NCBI GenBank assembly: GCA_021770005.1
Contig: JAETRV010000004.1
Location: forward strand, 1 to 64,000
Direction of reading: 5' to 3'
DNA from: Anaerotruncus sp.
Lineage (GTDB): Bacteria > Bacillota > Clostridia > Oscillospirales > Ruminococcaceae
DNA length: 64,000 bases
In this document: positions 1 to 7,824 of the stretch, in pieces
How the letters are laid out: the number at the start of each line of letters is the position of its first letter
Numbering within the stretch: the first letter of the stretch is position 1
Program-made: the position numbers and the translations under genes
The notes under the pieces: generated by a model
What the model was told of the DNA's origin: nothing
Databases searched by the model: none
Seen by the model: only the letters and a program-made list of their open reading frames with translations

Positions 1-52
1 CTTCGTAATGCGGTCGCCAAACCTGCATTTATTTTAGCAAAAGGAGGAGTTC

Positions 53-130
53 TTGTTTCTAAAGATTTTTATTCTCACCGGCATAGCCGGTGGTTTATTT
101 TCGCTAAAGCTACAACTGAAAAAAGACTGA
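53..130 (+). CDS. Very small hydrophobic peptide (25 aa, TTG start)
   Basis: A 25-codon reading frame starts at TTG 53, eight bases after the strong ribosome binding site AAAGGAGGAG. The peptide begins MFLKIFILTGIAGG and ends in a charged LQLKKD tail, so one short membrane helix followed by Lys/Asp is visible. Its stop codon lies inside a hairpin (121-148) that also ends the opposing small gene at 157-270. Small size, a single helix with charged tail and convergent transcription recall type I toxin peptides of Firmicutes, but I recognise no family and this is inference. The frame could also be a chance or remnant open frame, because nothing upstream of position 1 is visible. Confidence 0.35.
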   Translation: MFLKIFILTGIAGGLFSLKLQLKKD

Positions 131-149
131 GCTGAAGCCCAGTCTTTTC
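119..149. terminator. Bidirectional terminator between two convergent small genes
   Basis: The arms AAAAGACTG and CAGTCTTTT flank a short GC-rich loop. On the minus strand the stem runs into TTTTTT, giving a classic intrinsic terminator for the small gene at 157-270. On the plus strand it overlaps the stop of the small peptide at 53-130. Confidence 0.7.
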
Positions 150-156
150 CACAGCC

Positions 157-270
157 TTATTTGCCATATAAGAACACTCTGATGAAACGATAGATTTCGT
201 TTAGTTGGTAAGCAGTCGCCCCCTTCAACATTGCCCAGATACATTCAAGGATGTTATCATCATTTATCAC
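157..270 (-). CDS. Small protein (37 aa) behind a LexA-like box
   Basis: GTG start at 270 with GGAGG seven bases upstream; the 37-residue product starts MINDDNILECIW and ends IYRFIRVFLYGK. It looks like one or two amphipathic helices, acidic at the N-terminus and basic/aromatic at the C-terminus. A TATAAT -10 (304-309) lies upstream, and GAAC-TTAC-GTTC at 316-327 matches the core of the Gram-positive LexA/DinR operator (GAACNNNNGTTC). A T-tailed terminator follows the stop. RBS, promoter, operator and terminator together make this a credible gene although it is tiny. I do not recognise the family; position next to an integrase suggests cargo or a regulator of the mobile element. Confidence 0.55.
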   Translation of the reverse strand: MINDDNILECIWAMLKGATAYQLNEIYRFIRVFLYGK

Positions 271-303
271 CTCGCCGCCTCCTTTACTGTCGCATTTTGT
301 AAG

Positions 304-333
304 ATTATACACCTTGAACTTACGTTCTTTTGT
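304..333 (-). promoter_or_regulatory. Promoter with LexA/DinR-like operator
   Basis: On the minus strand the -10 is TATAAT (304-309). The interrupted palindrome GAAC-TTAC-GTTC (316-327) sits in the spacer, so a bound repressor would block polymerase. The -35 is weak (ACAAAA at 328-333, spacer 18). This arrangement is expected for an SOS-repressed gene; LexA binding is inference from the motif. Confidence 0.5.
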
Positions 334-370
334 CGAAGGTTGTCAAATCCCAAAAGAAAACCGTGAAAAA

Positions 371-412
371 TAAAAAAAACCGCCCTCGATGTTACCAGCA
401 CCGAAAGCGGTT
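371..412 (-). terminator. Minus-strand intrinsic terminator with no visible gene
   Basis: Arms AACCGC (378-383) and GCGGTT (407-412) enclose a 23-base loop; on the minus strand the stem is followed by eight T residues. No minus-strand gene lies between it and the integrase start, so it may end a short non-coding transcript from about 480 or be left from a lost gene. Confidence 0.5.
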
Positions 413-429
413 AGAGATACCATAGGAGC

Positions 430-470
430 AAGCCCTAAAATGATACCAGATCAATATCATTTTAGGGCTT
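430..470. repeat. Perfect 16-bp inverted repeat upstream of integrase
   Basis: AAGCCCTAAAATGATA (430-445) and its exact complement (455-470) flank a 9-base loop. It lies about 40 bases before the integrase start. It could be a terminator insulating the integrase, a binding site for the recombinase or an accessory factor, or part of a small RNA together with the hairpin at 371-412. Confidence 0.6.
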
Positions 471-508
471 ATCCTTATTAAAGTCTACACTTTTTTCAAA
501 AAGGACAG

Positions 509-1534
509 GTGATTTTTTTGAGAAACCCCAACGGCTACGGGACAGTAGCAAAGTTATCCGGCAATCGGAGACGGCCTTACATAGTCAAAAAAACCCGTGG
601 ATGGGATGAAGGGGGCTATCCCATCAGTGAGATCATCGGTTATGCTGCTACGCGGGAGGAGGGCCTAAAACTACTGGCCCAATACAACCACGACCCTTGG
701 GACGTCGATCTAGCGAAGATTACCCTGCAAGAGCTGTTTGACCTCTGGAAAGAGAAGAAAGCCCCGAAGTTGGGAGATTCAAACCGAAAATGTATTTTTT
801 CGGCGTTCAAACACTGCTCAAGGCTTTACAAACTCCCATATAAGTCGATCAAGGCATACCAGATGCAGGATACCATTGACAACTGCGGCCGGAGCTATAG
901 CACACAGGGCGCGATCAAGAATCTATGGTGCCATCTTGACCACTTCGCCCTTGAGCTGGACATTGTCTCCCGCTGCTATTCCGACCTGCTCACCTCCGAC
1001 CCGGTTCCGCCTACCAGCCGGGACAGGTTCAGCGACGAGGTAATTGCCCGGATATGGGAGCACCAGGACGAACCATGGGTAGACACTGTTCTAATTTTGA
1101 TCTATAGTGGCTGGCGAATATCTGAATTTTTGGGCTTAAAAAAATCAGACGTTGACCTCGAGGCCGGCACAATGCGAGGCGGTACCAAAACCAAAGCTGG
1201 AAAAAACCGGATTGTCCCCATCCATTCACTGATCCGCCCCATGATAGAAAAACGCATGGAAGAGAAGGGGAACTATCTGATCCAGTGGAAAGGGCGTCAA
1301 TGCTCTGACAGCCAATACCGGTCAATCTGGAAGGACTTAACCGAACGTCTACAACTGCCCGGAACCCCTCACAGCTGCCGCCACACCTTCGAAAGTCTGA
1401 TGGACAGCGCGGGTGCAAACCGGAAGTGTATTGATCTGATTATGGGCCATGTTTCCAAAGATACTGGGAACCGGGTTTATAACCATAAAACCATAGATGA
1501 GCTTCGTTTCAATATTGAACTTATAACAAAATAA
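509..1534 (+). CDS. Tyrosine recombinase / integrase
   Basis: Site-specific recombinase expected to integrate and excise the mobile element that occupies the left edge. The first ~70 residues form an AP2-like arm DNA-binding region (NGYGTVAKL), residues 70-165 a core-binding domain, and 170-341 the catalytic domain. Active-site residues are visible: Arg203 in YSGWRISEFL, a Lys near 229-232, His288 and Arg291 in HSCRH, His314 in MGH and nucleophile Tyr324 in RVYNH. The set is complete, so the enzyme should be active. GTG 509 is taken as start (AAAAAGGA just upstream); TTG 518 with AGGTGA is an equally good alternative. A strong hairpin follows the stop. Family assignment is secure; element type (integrative conjugative element, island or prophage) is not visible. 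Confidence 0.93.
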   Translation: MIFLRNPNGYGTVAKLSGNRRRPYIVKKTRGWDEGGYPISEIIGYAATREEGLKLLAQYNHDPWDVDLAKITLQELFDLWKEKKAPKLGDSNRKCIFSAFKHCSRLYKLPYKSIKAYQMQDTIDNCGRSYSTQGAIKNLWCHLDHFALELDIVSRCYSDLLTSDPVPPTSRDRFSDEVIARIWEHQDEPWVDTVLILIYSGWRISEFLGLKKSDVDLEAGTMRGGTKTKAGKNRIVPIHSLIRPMIEKRMEEKGNYLIQWKGRQCSDSQYRSIWKDLTERLQLPGTPHSCRHTFESLMDSAGANRKCIDLIMGHVSKDTGNRVYNHKTIDELRFNIELITK

Positions 1535-1535
1535 T

Positions 1536-1587
1536 AACTTAAAAGGCCGTGAACCCCCATTTTTAGAGGGTTTAGGCCTTTTAAGTT
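1536..1587 (+). terminator. Long hairpin after integrase
   Basis: AACTTAAAAGGCC (1536-1548) pairs perfectly with GGCCTTTTAAGTT (1575-1587), and an inner GAACCC/GGGTTT pair extends the stem. It sits two bases after the integrase stop and most simply terminates it; its length also fits an end structure of the mobile element. Confidence 0.6.
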
Positions 1588-1698
1588 ACTATTATACCTA
1601 TTTTGCACATCCTCACAAGGACTGTTAGAAACTAGAACGATCTAATCCCGGTGGTACACATTTTTTATAGCATTTAGGCCCTATTCTTACTTAGAACC

Positions 1699-1742
1699 AT
1701 AGCCCCCTTATCCAGTAAGCACGTTACTAGTAAGAGGGCTAT
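1699..1742. repeat. Nested inverted repeats near the presumed element end
   Basis: ATAGCCCCCTTA (1699-1710) and TAAGAGGGCTAT (1731-1742) form an outer imperfect palindrome. Inside, AGTAA-GCACG-TTACT (1714-1728) forms a short interrupted palindrome with the geometry of a tyrosine-recombinase core site. The rest of 1588-1770 shows no gene. Function as an attachment site is inference; it could also be a terminator. Confidence 0.4.
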
Positions 1743-1768
1743 AGAGCGCTTAGCGGTCATTCAAAATC

Positions 1769-1801
1769 TATCGAGTAAAACTTTAGAGTTTAAACAGGCC
1801 T
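1769..1801 (-). repeat. Truncated copy of dispersed repeat at element boundary
   Basis: About 32 bases (TCGAGTAAAACTTTAGAG then TTTAAACAGGCC) match the terminal part of the repeat near 40075-40106. The match stops abruptly at about 1769 toward the integrase, where the full-length copy continues. The other end touches the stop of the LUD gene. This is what an element inserted into, or deleting, a pre-existing repeat would leave. Confidence 0.55.
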
Positions 1802-2434
1802 TTAAAATCCCAGAGATTCCCCGACGATAATCACCTTGATCCGCCCTTTTATCCGCTGCTGGCCCAAGGTCACATAGCTACAACACATCCGCTCGTCACT
1901 ATGGCAGTCGCGGCAGGTGCCGATGATCTTACAAGGCGTTTTGGTATCCAGACGCACCGCATTTGCAGGAGCGCTGACCTCCCGTACTCGCTTTCGGGCC
2001 GCTTCCAGGTCTGGGACGATCTTATTGTACCCCACCACGACAATTACGCTTTTGGGGCCAAAAATCATGGCCGAAACCCGGTTACCATTTCCGTCCACAT
2101 TATAAAGTTCCCCTTCTTCGGTCACTGCGTTGGTTCCCGTCAGGTAGGTGTCGCAGAAAAACGCCTCTCGGAACACCTTGTATAAATCCGCTTTCGGTGC
2201 ATAACGGTCGAGATAGCGGTACCGGCCGGATTTCAGATGTTCGATCACCCCACATTCTTTCAGGGTCTCCGATCCTCCAACGGTCACCGTCTCCCCCTCT
2301 GCACAGAGCGTCTCAACCAGCGGGACCACCTCCGCGGCGGTCTTGACATAATAAGCATCCATCTTGTTGTTTTGCAGATTTCCAATCGTGCGGTTGATCC
2401 GTTTTTCCAGAATCACCTGCATGTGTTCATTCAT
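1802..2434 (-). CDS. LUD-domain protein (LutC/YkgG-like)
   Basis: 210-residue protein of the LUD (DUF162) family, related to subunits of the lactate-utilisation oxidoreductase LutABC. Family features are the N-terminal helical region, the VTVGGSETLKECGV loop near residues 50-65, and the central GTNAVTEEGELYNVDGNGNRVSAMIFGP block that defines the fold. A C-terminal cluster of cysteines (CRDCHSDERMCCSY) is visible. No lutA or lutB lies nearby, so it is a stand-alone LUD protein; such lone copies are common in Clostridia and their substrate is not known. ATG 2434 is preferred over ATG 2440 because it sits eight bases after AGGAGG. The stop abuts a repeat remnant. Confidence 0.85.
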   Translation of the reverse strand: MNEHMQVILEKRINRTIGNLQNNKMDAYYVKTAAEVVPLVETLCAEGETVTVGGSETLKECGVIEHLKSGRYRYLDRYAPKADLYKVFREAFFCDTYLTGTNAVTEEGELYNVDGNGNRVSAMIFGPKSVIVVVGYNKIVPDLEAARKRVREVSAPANAVRLDTKTPCKIIGTCRDCHSDERMCCSYVTLGQQRIKGRIKVIIVGESLGF

Positions 2435-2475
2435 GGCCATTCCCTCCTTTTGATTTTACAACGAAACCGGAACGG

Positions 2476-3141
2476 TTACGCTCCGTCCGGAAAGAAAAAC
2501 GTAGTGAGCGCATCGGTATCCTGCGCGACAAAAACGCTGGCAGCCTCCTCTTCCGGCCCAATCCCATATCCATACGCTGCCGCAATAAAGGCAAGGCCGG
2601 CCTGCTCTGCGCCCTCCCGGTCGTACTTGGTATCCCCAATCAATACCGCATCCTGTCCTGGAATCCCTCCGAGCTGTTCAAGCACCCGACCGATGATCTG
2701 CGCCTTGGTCGCCGAATCCATTTCATCACTTCGGCTTCCCACGCAGGCGTCCACCAGGTCAGAAATCTCAAAACGGGAAAGCAGCAACTTTGCCATCTTT
2801 TCGGGTTTGAGGGTTGCGACGCCAATTTTGACGCCCTCCGCCCGTAGCCGTCGGAGCAACTCCGGCAGCCTGTCATACGGTTTGGAGCGGTAAACCCCAT
2901 CTTTTTCGTAATCATCCCGGAAAAATCGCGTAGCCTGCTCCGACTGTTGCACACTCATCCCCGCAAATGTTTGGAATGAATAGGAAATCGGGGGGCCCAT
3001 AAAATGCCGCAGGGTTTGCTCTGAGGGAAGCGGCATCCCCATCTTCTGGAAAGCCACTGCAATCGAGTGAAAAATCCCCTCTGAGGTATCCACCAGCGTG
3101 CCGTCAAAATCCAACAAAACCGCCTTGTATTGCACATTCAT
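2476..3141 (-). CDS. HAD-superfamily phosphatase, phosphoglycolate phosphatase-like
   Basis: 221-residue HAD hydrolase. Motif I LLDFDGTLVDT (residues 9-19) supplies nucleophile Asp11 and acid/base Asp13; motif II is the Thr in GVATLKPEK (about 110); motif IV is LIGDTKYDREGA near 167-178. The four-helix cap between motifs I and II places it in subfamily IA with Gph, PpaX and beta-phosphoglucomutase-like enzymes. The substrate is likely a small phosphate metabolite but cannot be read from sequence. Start ATG 3141 has AAGGACAGG upstream. It follows leuA by 12 bases on the same strand, so the two are probably co-transcribed. Confidence 0.87.
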   Translation of the reverse strand: MNVQYKAVLLDFDGTLVDTSEGIFHSIAVAFQKMGMPLPSEQTLRHFMGPPISYSFQTFAGMSVQQSEQATRFFRDDYEKDGVYRSKPYDRLPELLRRLRAEGVKIGVATLKPEKMAKLLLSRFEISDLVDACVGSRSDEMDSATKAQIIGRVLEQLGGIPGQDAVLIGDTKYDREGAEQAGLAFIAAAYGYGIGPEEEAASVFVAQDTDALTTFFFPDGA

Positions 3142-3153
3142 CCCGCCTGTCCT

Positions 3154-4692
3154 TCAATTCTCCTGCTCCTGTAGCAACTGATCCTGCTCTTCCAGCGCGA
3201 CCGCCTTGTTGATCGCATTGATATAAGAGCGGATGCTCGCCTCAACAATATCGGAGGAAATCCCGCGCCCGACCACCAGATGCCCATTGCAGGTGATCTT
3301 ACAGACCGCCTCTCCAAGCGCGTCCTCCCCTTCGGTGACCGCCTGCATGGTCCAGTTTTCCAATTTGGCCTGCATCTTTACGATCCGGTCAATCGCCTTA
3401 AACGACGCATCGATCGGACCTTCGCCGCGCGCCACATGCTCATATTCCTGCCCGTCACGCACCAGCCGCACAACCGCAGTCGCTGAAATCATCGGGCCGC
3501 TGTTGATGACAAAGCTCTTGAGAGAATAGGTCTCGCGGGTTGCCAAAGCGCTTGCACCAATCAGCGCTTCCATGTCCTTGTCGGTGATCTCTTTTTTGCG
3601 TTCTGCCAGCCGCTTAAACCGCTCAAACGCCGCCGCGACCGCCTCTTCTGACATGCTGTATCCCAGCTCTGCAATCCGGTCGGCAAACGCGTGCTTGCCC
3701 GAATGCTTGCCGAGCACGACCCGCTGGTTACGATAGATGCCGATGTCTTCCGGCTTCATGATCTCGTAGGTCTGCGGCGACATCAGCACCCCATGCTGGT
3801 GGATACCGCTCTCGTGGGTAAACGCATTCACGCCAACAATCGGCTTATTGGGCGCCAACCCCACTCCATTTACCGTTGTCAGCAGCTTGCAGGTGCGGTA
3901 GATCTGCCGGGTGTCTATGTTGGTCTCACATTGGTAGTAATCCCGGCGGGTATGCAGCGCCATCACGATCTCCTCAAGGGCCGCGTTCCCAGCGCGCTCC
4001 CCGATCCCATTGACAGTGCATTCCACCTGGTCCGCACCCGCATGGATACTGGCTAGGGTATTCGCCACCCCCATGCCGAGATCATTGTGTACATGCACCG
4101 AAAATTTTACACTTGGGTCGCACAGGTTGGATTTCAGGTAGCTGACCAGCCCATGCATCTCGGTTGGGGTGATATATCCGACCGTATCCGCAATGTTAAC
4201 GGTGGTTGCCCCCTCTTTAATCGCCCGGTTAAACAGTCGGAGCAAAAATGCCCGGTCGCTGCGGGTAGCATCTTCCGCCGAAAATTCCACATCATCGCAG
4301 AGGCTCTTTGCATAAGCGACACATTCCGCCGCCGTTTCAAAGACCTGCTCTTCGGTCATGTTCAGCTTATACTTCATGTGGATCTCACTGGTTGCGATGA
4401 ACAGATGCAGCCGGGGATGCTTCGCTTTGCGGATCGCCTCCCAGGTGCGCAGAACATCCGCTTTGACACACCTCGAAATCGCTGTGACCACCGCGTTCTG
4501 AACCGCGGCGGCAACTGCTTTGGTTGCCCGGTAGTCCTCATTCGAGGAAACCGGCAAGCCCGCCTCAATGATGTCTACGCCCAGCCGGTCGAGCTGTTTT
4601 GCCATCTGTACCTTCTCACTCAGATTCATGCTGTACCCGGGCGCCTGCTCCCCGTCCCGGAGCGTGGTATCCAAAATCAGGACCTTTCTCAT
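3154..4692 (-). CDS. leuA: 2-isopropylmalate synthase
   Basis: Condenses acetyl-CoA with 2-oxoisovalerate, the first committed step of leucine synthesis. The DRE-TIM barrel signature DTTLRDGEQAPG is at residues 8-19; metal-binding His200 and His202 lie in SVHVHNDLG and the GIGERAGN motif follows near 230. Residues from about 390 form the C-terminal LeuA regulatory domain expected to bind leucine. At 512 residues it matches the bacterial enzyme, and both domains argue against homocitrate or citramalate synthase, though re-assignment between these relatives cannot be fully excluded. No leuBCD genes are in the window. No T-box or leader fits in the 86-base gap from tyrS. Confidence 0.93.
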   Translation of the reverse strand: MRKVLILDTTLRDGEQAPGYSMNLSEKVQMAKQLDRLGVDIIEAGLPVSSNEDYRATKAVAAAVQNAVVTAISRCVKADVLRTWEAIRKAKHPRLHLFIATSEIHMKYKLNMTEEQVFETAAECVAYAKSLCDDVEFSAEDATRSDRAFLLRLFNRAIKEGATTVNIADTVGYITPTEMHGLVSYLKSNLCDPSVKFSVHVHNDLGMGVANTLASIHAGADQVECTVNGIGERAGNAALEEIVMALHTRRDYYQCETNIDTRQIYRTCKLLTTVNGVGLAPNKPIVGVNAFTHESGIHQHGVLMSPQTYEIMKPEDIGIYRNQRVVLGKHSGKHAFADRIAELGYSMSEEAVAAAFERFKRLAERKKEITDKDMEALIGASALATRETYSLKSFVINSGPMISATAVVRLVRDGQEYEHVARGEGPIDASFKAIDRIVKMQAKLENWTMQAVTEGEDALGEAVCKITCNGHLVVGRGISSDIVEASIRSYINAINKAVALEEQDQLLQEQEN

Positions 4693-4778
4693 ATTGATTT
4701 CCTCTTTCCTCCAAAACCTTGAAAAACCTCCGGCCCGCTATGGAGACGGAGGCTTTCCCTCGAACAACAGCGCACCGC

Positions 4779-6005
4779 TCAACCGAGCAGCACTTTATGG
4801 TAAACCTTTTTGCCCTTGCGCAGGATCACATGCCCCTTCTCAAACGCCTCAGCTGGGACTGTCTGCATCACATCCGTCACCTTGGCGTCATCAACCGAAA
4901 CGCCGCCTTGCTGTACCAGCCGGCGCGCCTCCCCTTTGGAGGGGGCCAGCCCGCATTTGACAAGCAGGTCGAGCAAAGCGATCTTCCCATCGGCCAGATC
5001 GTCGGAAGATAAGATGGTAGACGGCATGTCTGCACTGTGGCTGCCCGCCGAGAAAATCGCTTTCGCGGCTCCCAGCGCCTTGTCCGCCTCCTGCTGGCCG
5101 TGTACCATCTTGGTGACCTCATAGGCCAGGATTTCCTTGGCCTTATTGAGCTGTCTGCCCTCCCACTGTTCCATCGCTTCGATCTCTTCGATCGGCAGAT
5201 AGGTCAGCAGCTTCAGGCAGCGTACCACATCATCATCCGCCACATTGCGCCAATACTGGAAAAATTTGTAGGGCGAGGTCTTCTCCGGATCGAGCCAGAC
5301 CGCTCCATTCTCGGTCTTGCCCATCTTTTTCCCCTCTTTGGTGGTCAGCAGGGTGAAGGTCATGCCGTAGACCTCTTCTCCGGTCACCCGTCGGGTCAGA
5401 TCAATGCCGCCAAGGATGTTCGCCCACTGGTCGTTCCCACCCAGCTGCATCTTGCATCCATAGTTCCGGTAGAGATGCAGGAAGTCGTAGCTCTGCATAA
5501 TCATATAGTTAAATTCGATAAACGAAAGCCCACGCTCCAACCGGGTCTTGAAACACTCATAGGTGAGCATCTGGTTGACCGAGAAATGGATGCCCACATC
5601 CCGCAGCAGCTCGATATAGTTGAGCTTGAGCAGCCAGTCACCGTTGCGGAGCATCAGCGCACGATCCTCCGAGAAATCGAGGAACCTCTCCATCTGCCGC
5701 TTGAAGCACTCGGCATTGTGGTTGATCTCCTCGACGGTGAGCATCTTGCGCATATCGGTCTTGCCGGTGGGATCCCCTACCATCGTCGTCCCGGTGCCCA
5801 GCAGCGCAATCGGGAGATGCCCTGCCCGCTGAAGGTGCCCCATCACTACCAACTGAAGAAAATGGCCGACATGCAGGCTGTCCGCCGTCGCGTCAAACCC
5901 GATATAGAAGGTGACCCGCTCATTGTTCAGCAGCTCTTCGATCTTTTCCGGATGGGTCATCTGCGCGATAAGACCGCGTCGGGTTAATTCTTCAAATACT
6001 GTCAT
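4779..6005 (-). CDS. tyrS: Tyrosyl-tRNA synthetase
   Basis: Class Ic synthetase charging tRNA-Tyr. The HIGH-type motif LHVGH is at about residues 44-48 and the KMSKS-type loop reads KKMGKT near 227-232; GGNDQWANI and the tyrosine-binding YDFLHLY region are present. A C-terminal S4 RNA-binding domain covers roughly 340-408. Length of 408 is typical. ATG 6005 is taken as start; TTG directly before it is possible. The promoter (6065-6093) leaves a leader of only ~50 bases, so no T-box riboswitch controls it, unlike many Firmicute tyrS genes. Confidence 0.95.
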   Translation of the reverse strand: MTVFEELTRRGLIAQMTHPEKIEELLNNERVTFYIGFDATADSLHVGHFLQLVVMGHLQRAGHLPIALLGTGTTMVGDPTGKTDMRKMLTVEEINHNAECFKRQMERFLDFSEDRALMLRNGDWLLKLNYIELLRDVGIHFSVNQMLTYECFKTRLERGLSFIEFNYMIMQSYDFLHLYRNYGCKMQLGGNDQWANILGGIDLTRRVTGEEVYGMTFTLLTTKEGKKMGKTENGAVWLDPEKTSPYKFFQYWRNVADDDVVRCLKLLTYLPIEEIEAMEQWEGRQLNKAKEILAYEVTKMVHGQQEADKALGAAKAIFSAGSHSADMPSTILSSDDLADGKIALLDLLVKCGLAPSKGEARRLVQQGGVSVDDAKVTDVMQTVPAEAFEKGHVILRKGKKVYHKVLLG

Positions 6006-6064
6006 CAATCTTTCCCCTTGTTTTTCAATTTGTATCCATACATTGAAAGCCGTTTGATTGTATC

Positions 6065-6093
6065 AGTATAGCACGCCCGTTTCACAAATACAA
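6065..6093 (-). promoter_or_regulatory. Sigma-A-type promoter for tyrS
   Basis: On the minus strand TTGTAT (6088-6093), a 17-base spacer, then TATACT (6065-6070). It lies between recN and tyrS and points at tyrS. Confidence 0.65.
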
Positions 6094-6128
6094 GCCCCCA
6101 GGCGGGTTTAAAATCGCCCGCATATCCT

Positions 6129-7796
6129 CTAGTTTCCTGCATCCCGCAGCATCTCCTCCGCATGCTGCAAGGCGATTTCGCTGATCTTTTCCCCGCCGCT
6201 GATCCGCGCCAGTTCCCGCACGCGCTCCTCTCTGGAAAGCGGACGGATGGTGGTAAAGGTGCGTTCCTCCCGCGCGGCCTTGGAGATAAACAGATGGTTG
6301 CGCGCGAACGACGCCACCTGTGCGAGATGGGTGACCACGATCACCTGCCGGTTTTCCGCTACCTGTGCGAGCTTTTTGCCGATCTTCTGCGCGGCACTTC
6401 CGGAAACACCGGTGTCCACCTCATCAAAGATCAGCGTTTGGATATTATCCCGGTCGGCAAGCACATTTTTGATCGAAAGCATGATCCGGGAAAGCTCGCC
6501 GCCCGACGCGATCTTTGCGAGCGACTTCGCCTGTTCCCCGATATTGGTGGCGATGAACAGTTCCAGTTCGTCCGCGCCGTCCAAGGACATCTCCTTCTGC
6601 TCCTGATGCACCGAAAGCTGCACCGACGGCATATCCAGAAAGACCAGCTCCTCCTGCACCGCCTTGACAAACTGCTGTGCCGCTTTTTTGCGTGCCTGTG
6701 TGAGCTTTTCCGCCCGATGCCTGGCATCTGCTTCGAGGCCAGAAAGCTGAGCAGACAGCTTTTCGATCCGCGCGTCCGAGGTTTCGATCTCCTCCAATTC
6801 AGCCGCCGCGCGGGCGCCAAATTCCAGAATCTCCTCAATGCTCGACCCATACTTCTTTTTCAGGTTATAAATCGTATCCAGACGGCGCTCGATCGCGTCA
6901 AGCTGGGAAGGGTCGCAGTCAAAATGGTCGATCAAGTCATGAATTTCCCCCGGGAACCCCTCGATTTCATAGGAGATGTCGGTCAAACGTTCCGCAATCG
7001 GCTGGGCTGCTTCCATGTAGTTTGCCGCCTGGGTCATGTTCTCCGCCAGTTCGGAAAGCAGGCTGGTCAGGCTGGGGATTTCCTCCCCGCCTTCCAGAAT
7101 CGCAAGGCTCCCGCCCAGTGCTTGTGTGACATGCAGGGAATTCTGGATCAGCTTGCGCTGTGCCCGCAGTTCTTCCTCTTCCCCCGGCTGAAGCTCCGCC
7201 GCTTCGATCTCGTTGACCTGATAGGAGAGCAGGTCGATCCGATGGGCTTTCTGCGCCTCGTCGGTGTTGACCGACGCCAGCTCCCGGCGCACCAGCATAT
7301 AGTCCCGGTATGCCTCCTGATACTCCCGCAGCAGCCCATCCAGCTCCCCGTAGCTGTCGATAAAACCGAGATGCTTCTGCGGGGAAAGCAGCTGCTGGTT
7401 GTCGTGCTGCCCATGCACATTGATGAGCAGCGCAGAGACCGAACGCAGGATTGCAGCTGTCGCGGGCCTGCCGTCGATCTTGCAGGAGGATTTCCCGTCT
7501 GCGGAGATTTCCCGATGGATCAGGACAGCGCCCTCCTCGACTGGATAGCCCGCCTCATTGAGCACCTGTTCCGCCGCCGGGGAAATCTCGGTGAACAGCG
7601 CGGAAATGCTTGCGCGCGTCTCGCCGGTGCGGATCATCTCCTTGGAAACCCGCTCTCCCAGCACCGCATTGATCGCGCCAATCAGAATGGTTTTTCCCGC
7701 GCCGGTCTCGCCGGTGAACACATTCAGCCCTGGCTGCAAACCAATCGAAGCTTCGCTGATAACTGCAATATTTTTGATGTATAACTGAGAAAGCAT
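6129..7796 (-). CDS. recN: DNA repair protein RecN
   Basis: SMC-like ATPase acting early in double-strand break repair. Walker A GETGAGKT lies near residues 29-36 after LYIKNIAVI; long coiled-coil arms occupy about 160-370; the C-terminal half carries the ABC signature ASGGELSRIMLSIK and Walker B IFDEVDTGVSG. At 555 residues it is full length. It follows argR by 28 bases, the gene order usual for Firmicutes. The start has AGGTGAAATGAAGGG in front. Confidence 0.96.
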   Translation of the reverse strand: MLSQLYIKNIAVISEASIGLQPGLNVFTGETGAGKTILIGAINAVLGERVSKEMIRTGETRASISALFTEISPAAEQVLNEAGYPVEEGAVLIHREISADGKSSCKIDGRPATAAILRSVSALLINVHGQHDNQQLLSPQKHLGFIDSYGELDGLLREYQEAYRDYMLVRRELASVNTDEAQKAHRIDLLSYQVNEIEAAELQPGEEEELRAQRKLIQNSLHVTQALGGSLAILEGGEEIPSLTSLLSELAENMTQAANYMEAAQPIAERLTDISYEIEGFPGEIHDLIDHFDCDPSQLDAIERRLDTIYNLKKKYGSSIEEILEFGARAAAELEEIETSDARIEKLSAQLSGLEADARHRAEKLTQARKKAAQQFVKAVQEELVFLDMPSVQLSVHQEQKEMSLDGADELELFIATNIGEQAKSLAKIASGGELSRIMLSIKNVLADRDNIQTLIFDEVDTGVSGSAAQKIGKKLAQVAENRQVIVVTHLAQVASFARNHLFISKAAREERTFTTIRPLSREERVRELARISGGEKISEIALQHAEEMLRDAGN

Positions 7797-7824
7797 CCCT
7801 TCATTTCACCTCTTGCCCTGAAAA

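Noticed and set aside
1588..1770. tRNA gene as integrase target at the element edge
   Set aside because: No cloverleaf, TTCGAATC-type arm or CCA end could be found on either strand.
6006..6128. Possible T-box leader for tyrS
   Set aside because: The promoter leaves only about 50 bases of leader and no T-box sequence is present.
6162..7784. A 540-codon open frame on the plus strand opposite recN
   Set aside because: It is the mirror of a GC-rich minus-strand gene with full RecN motifs; the product is Arg/Leu rich without motifs and has no RBS.
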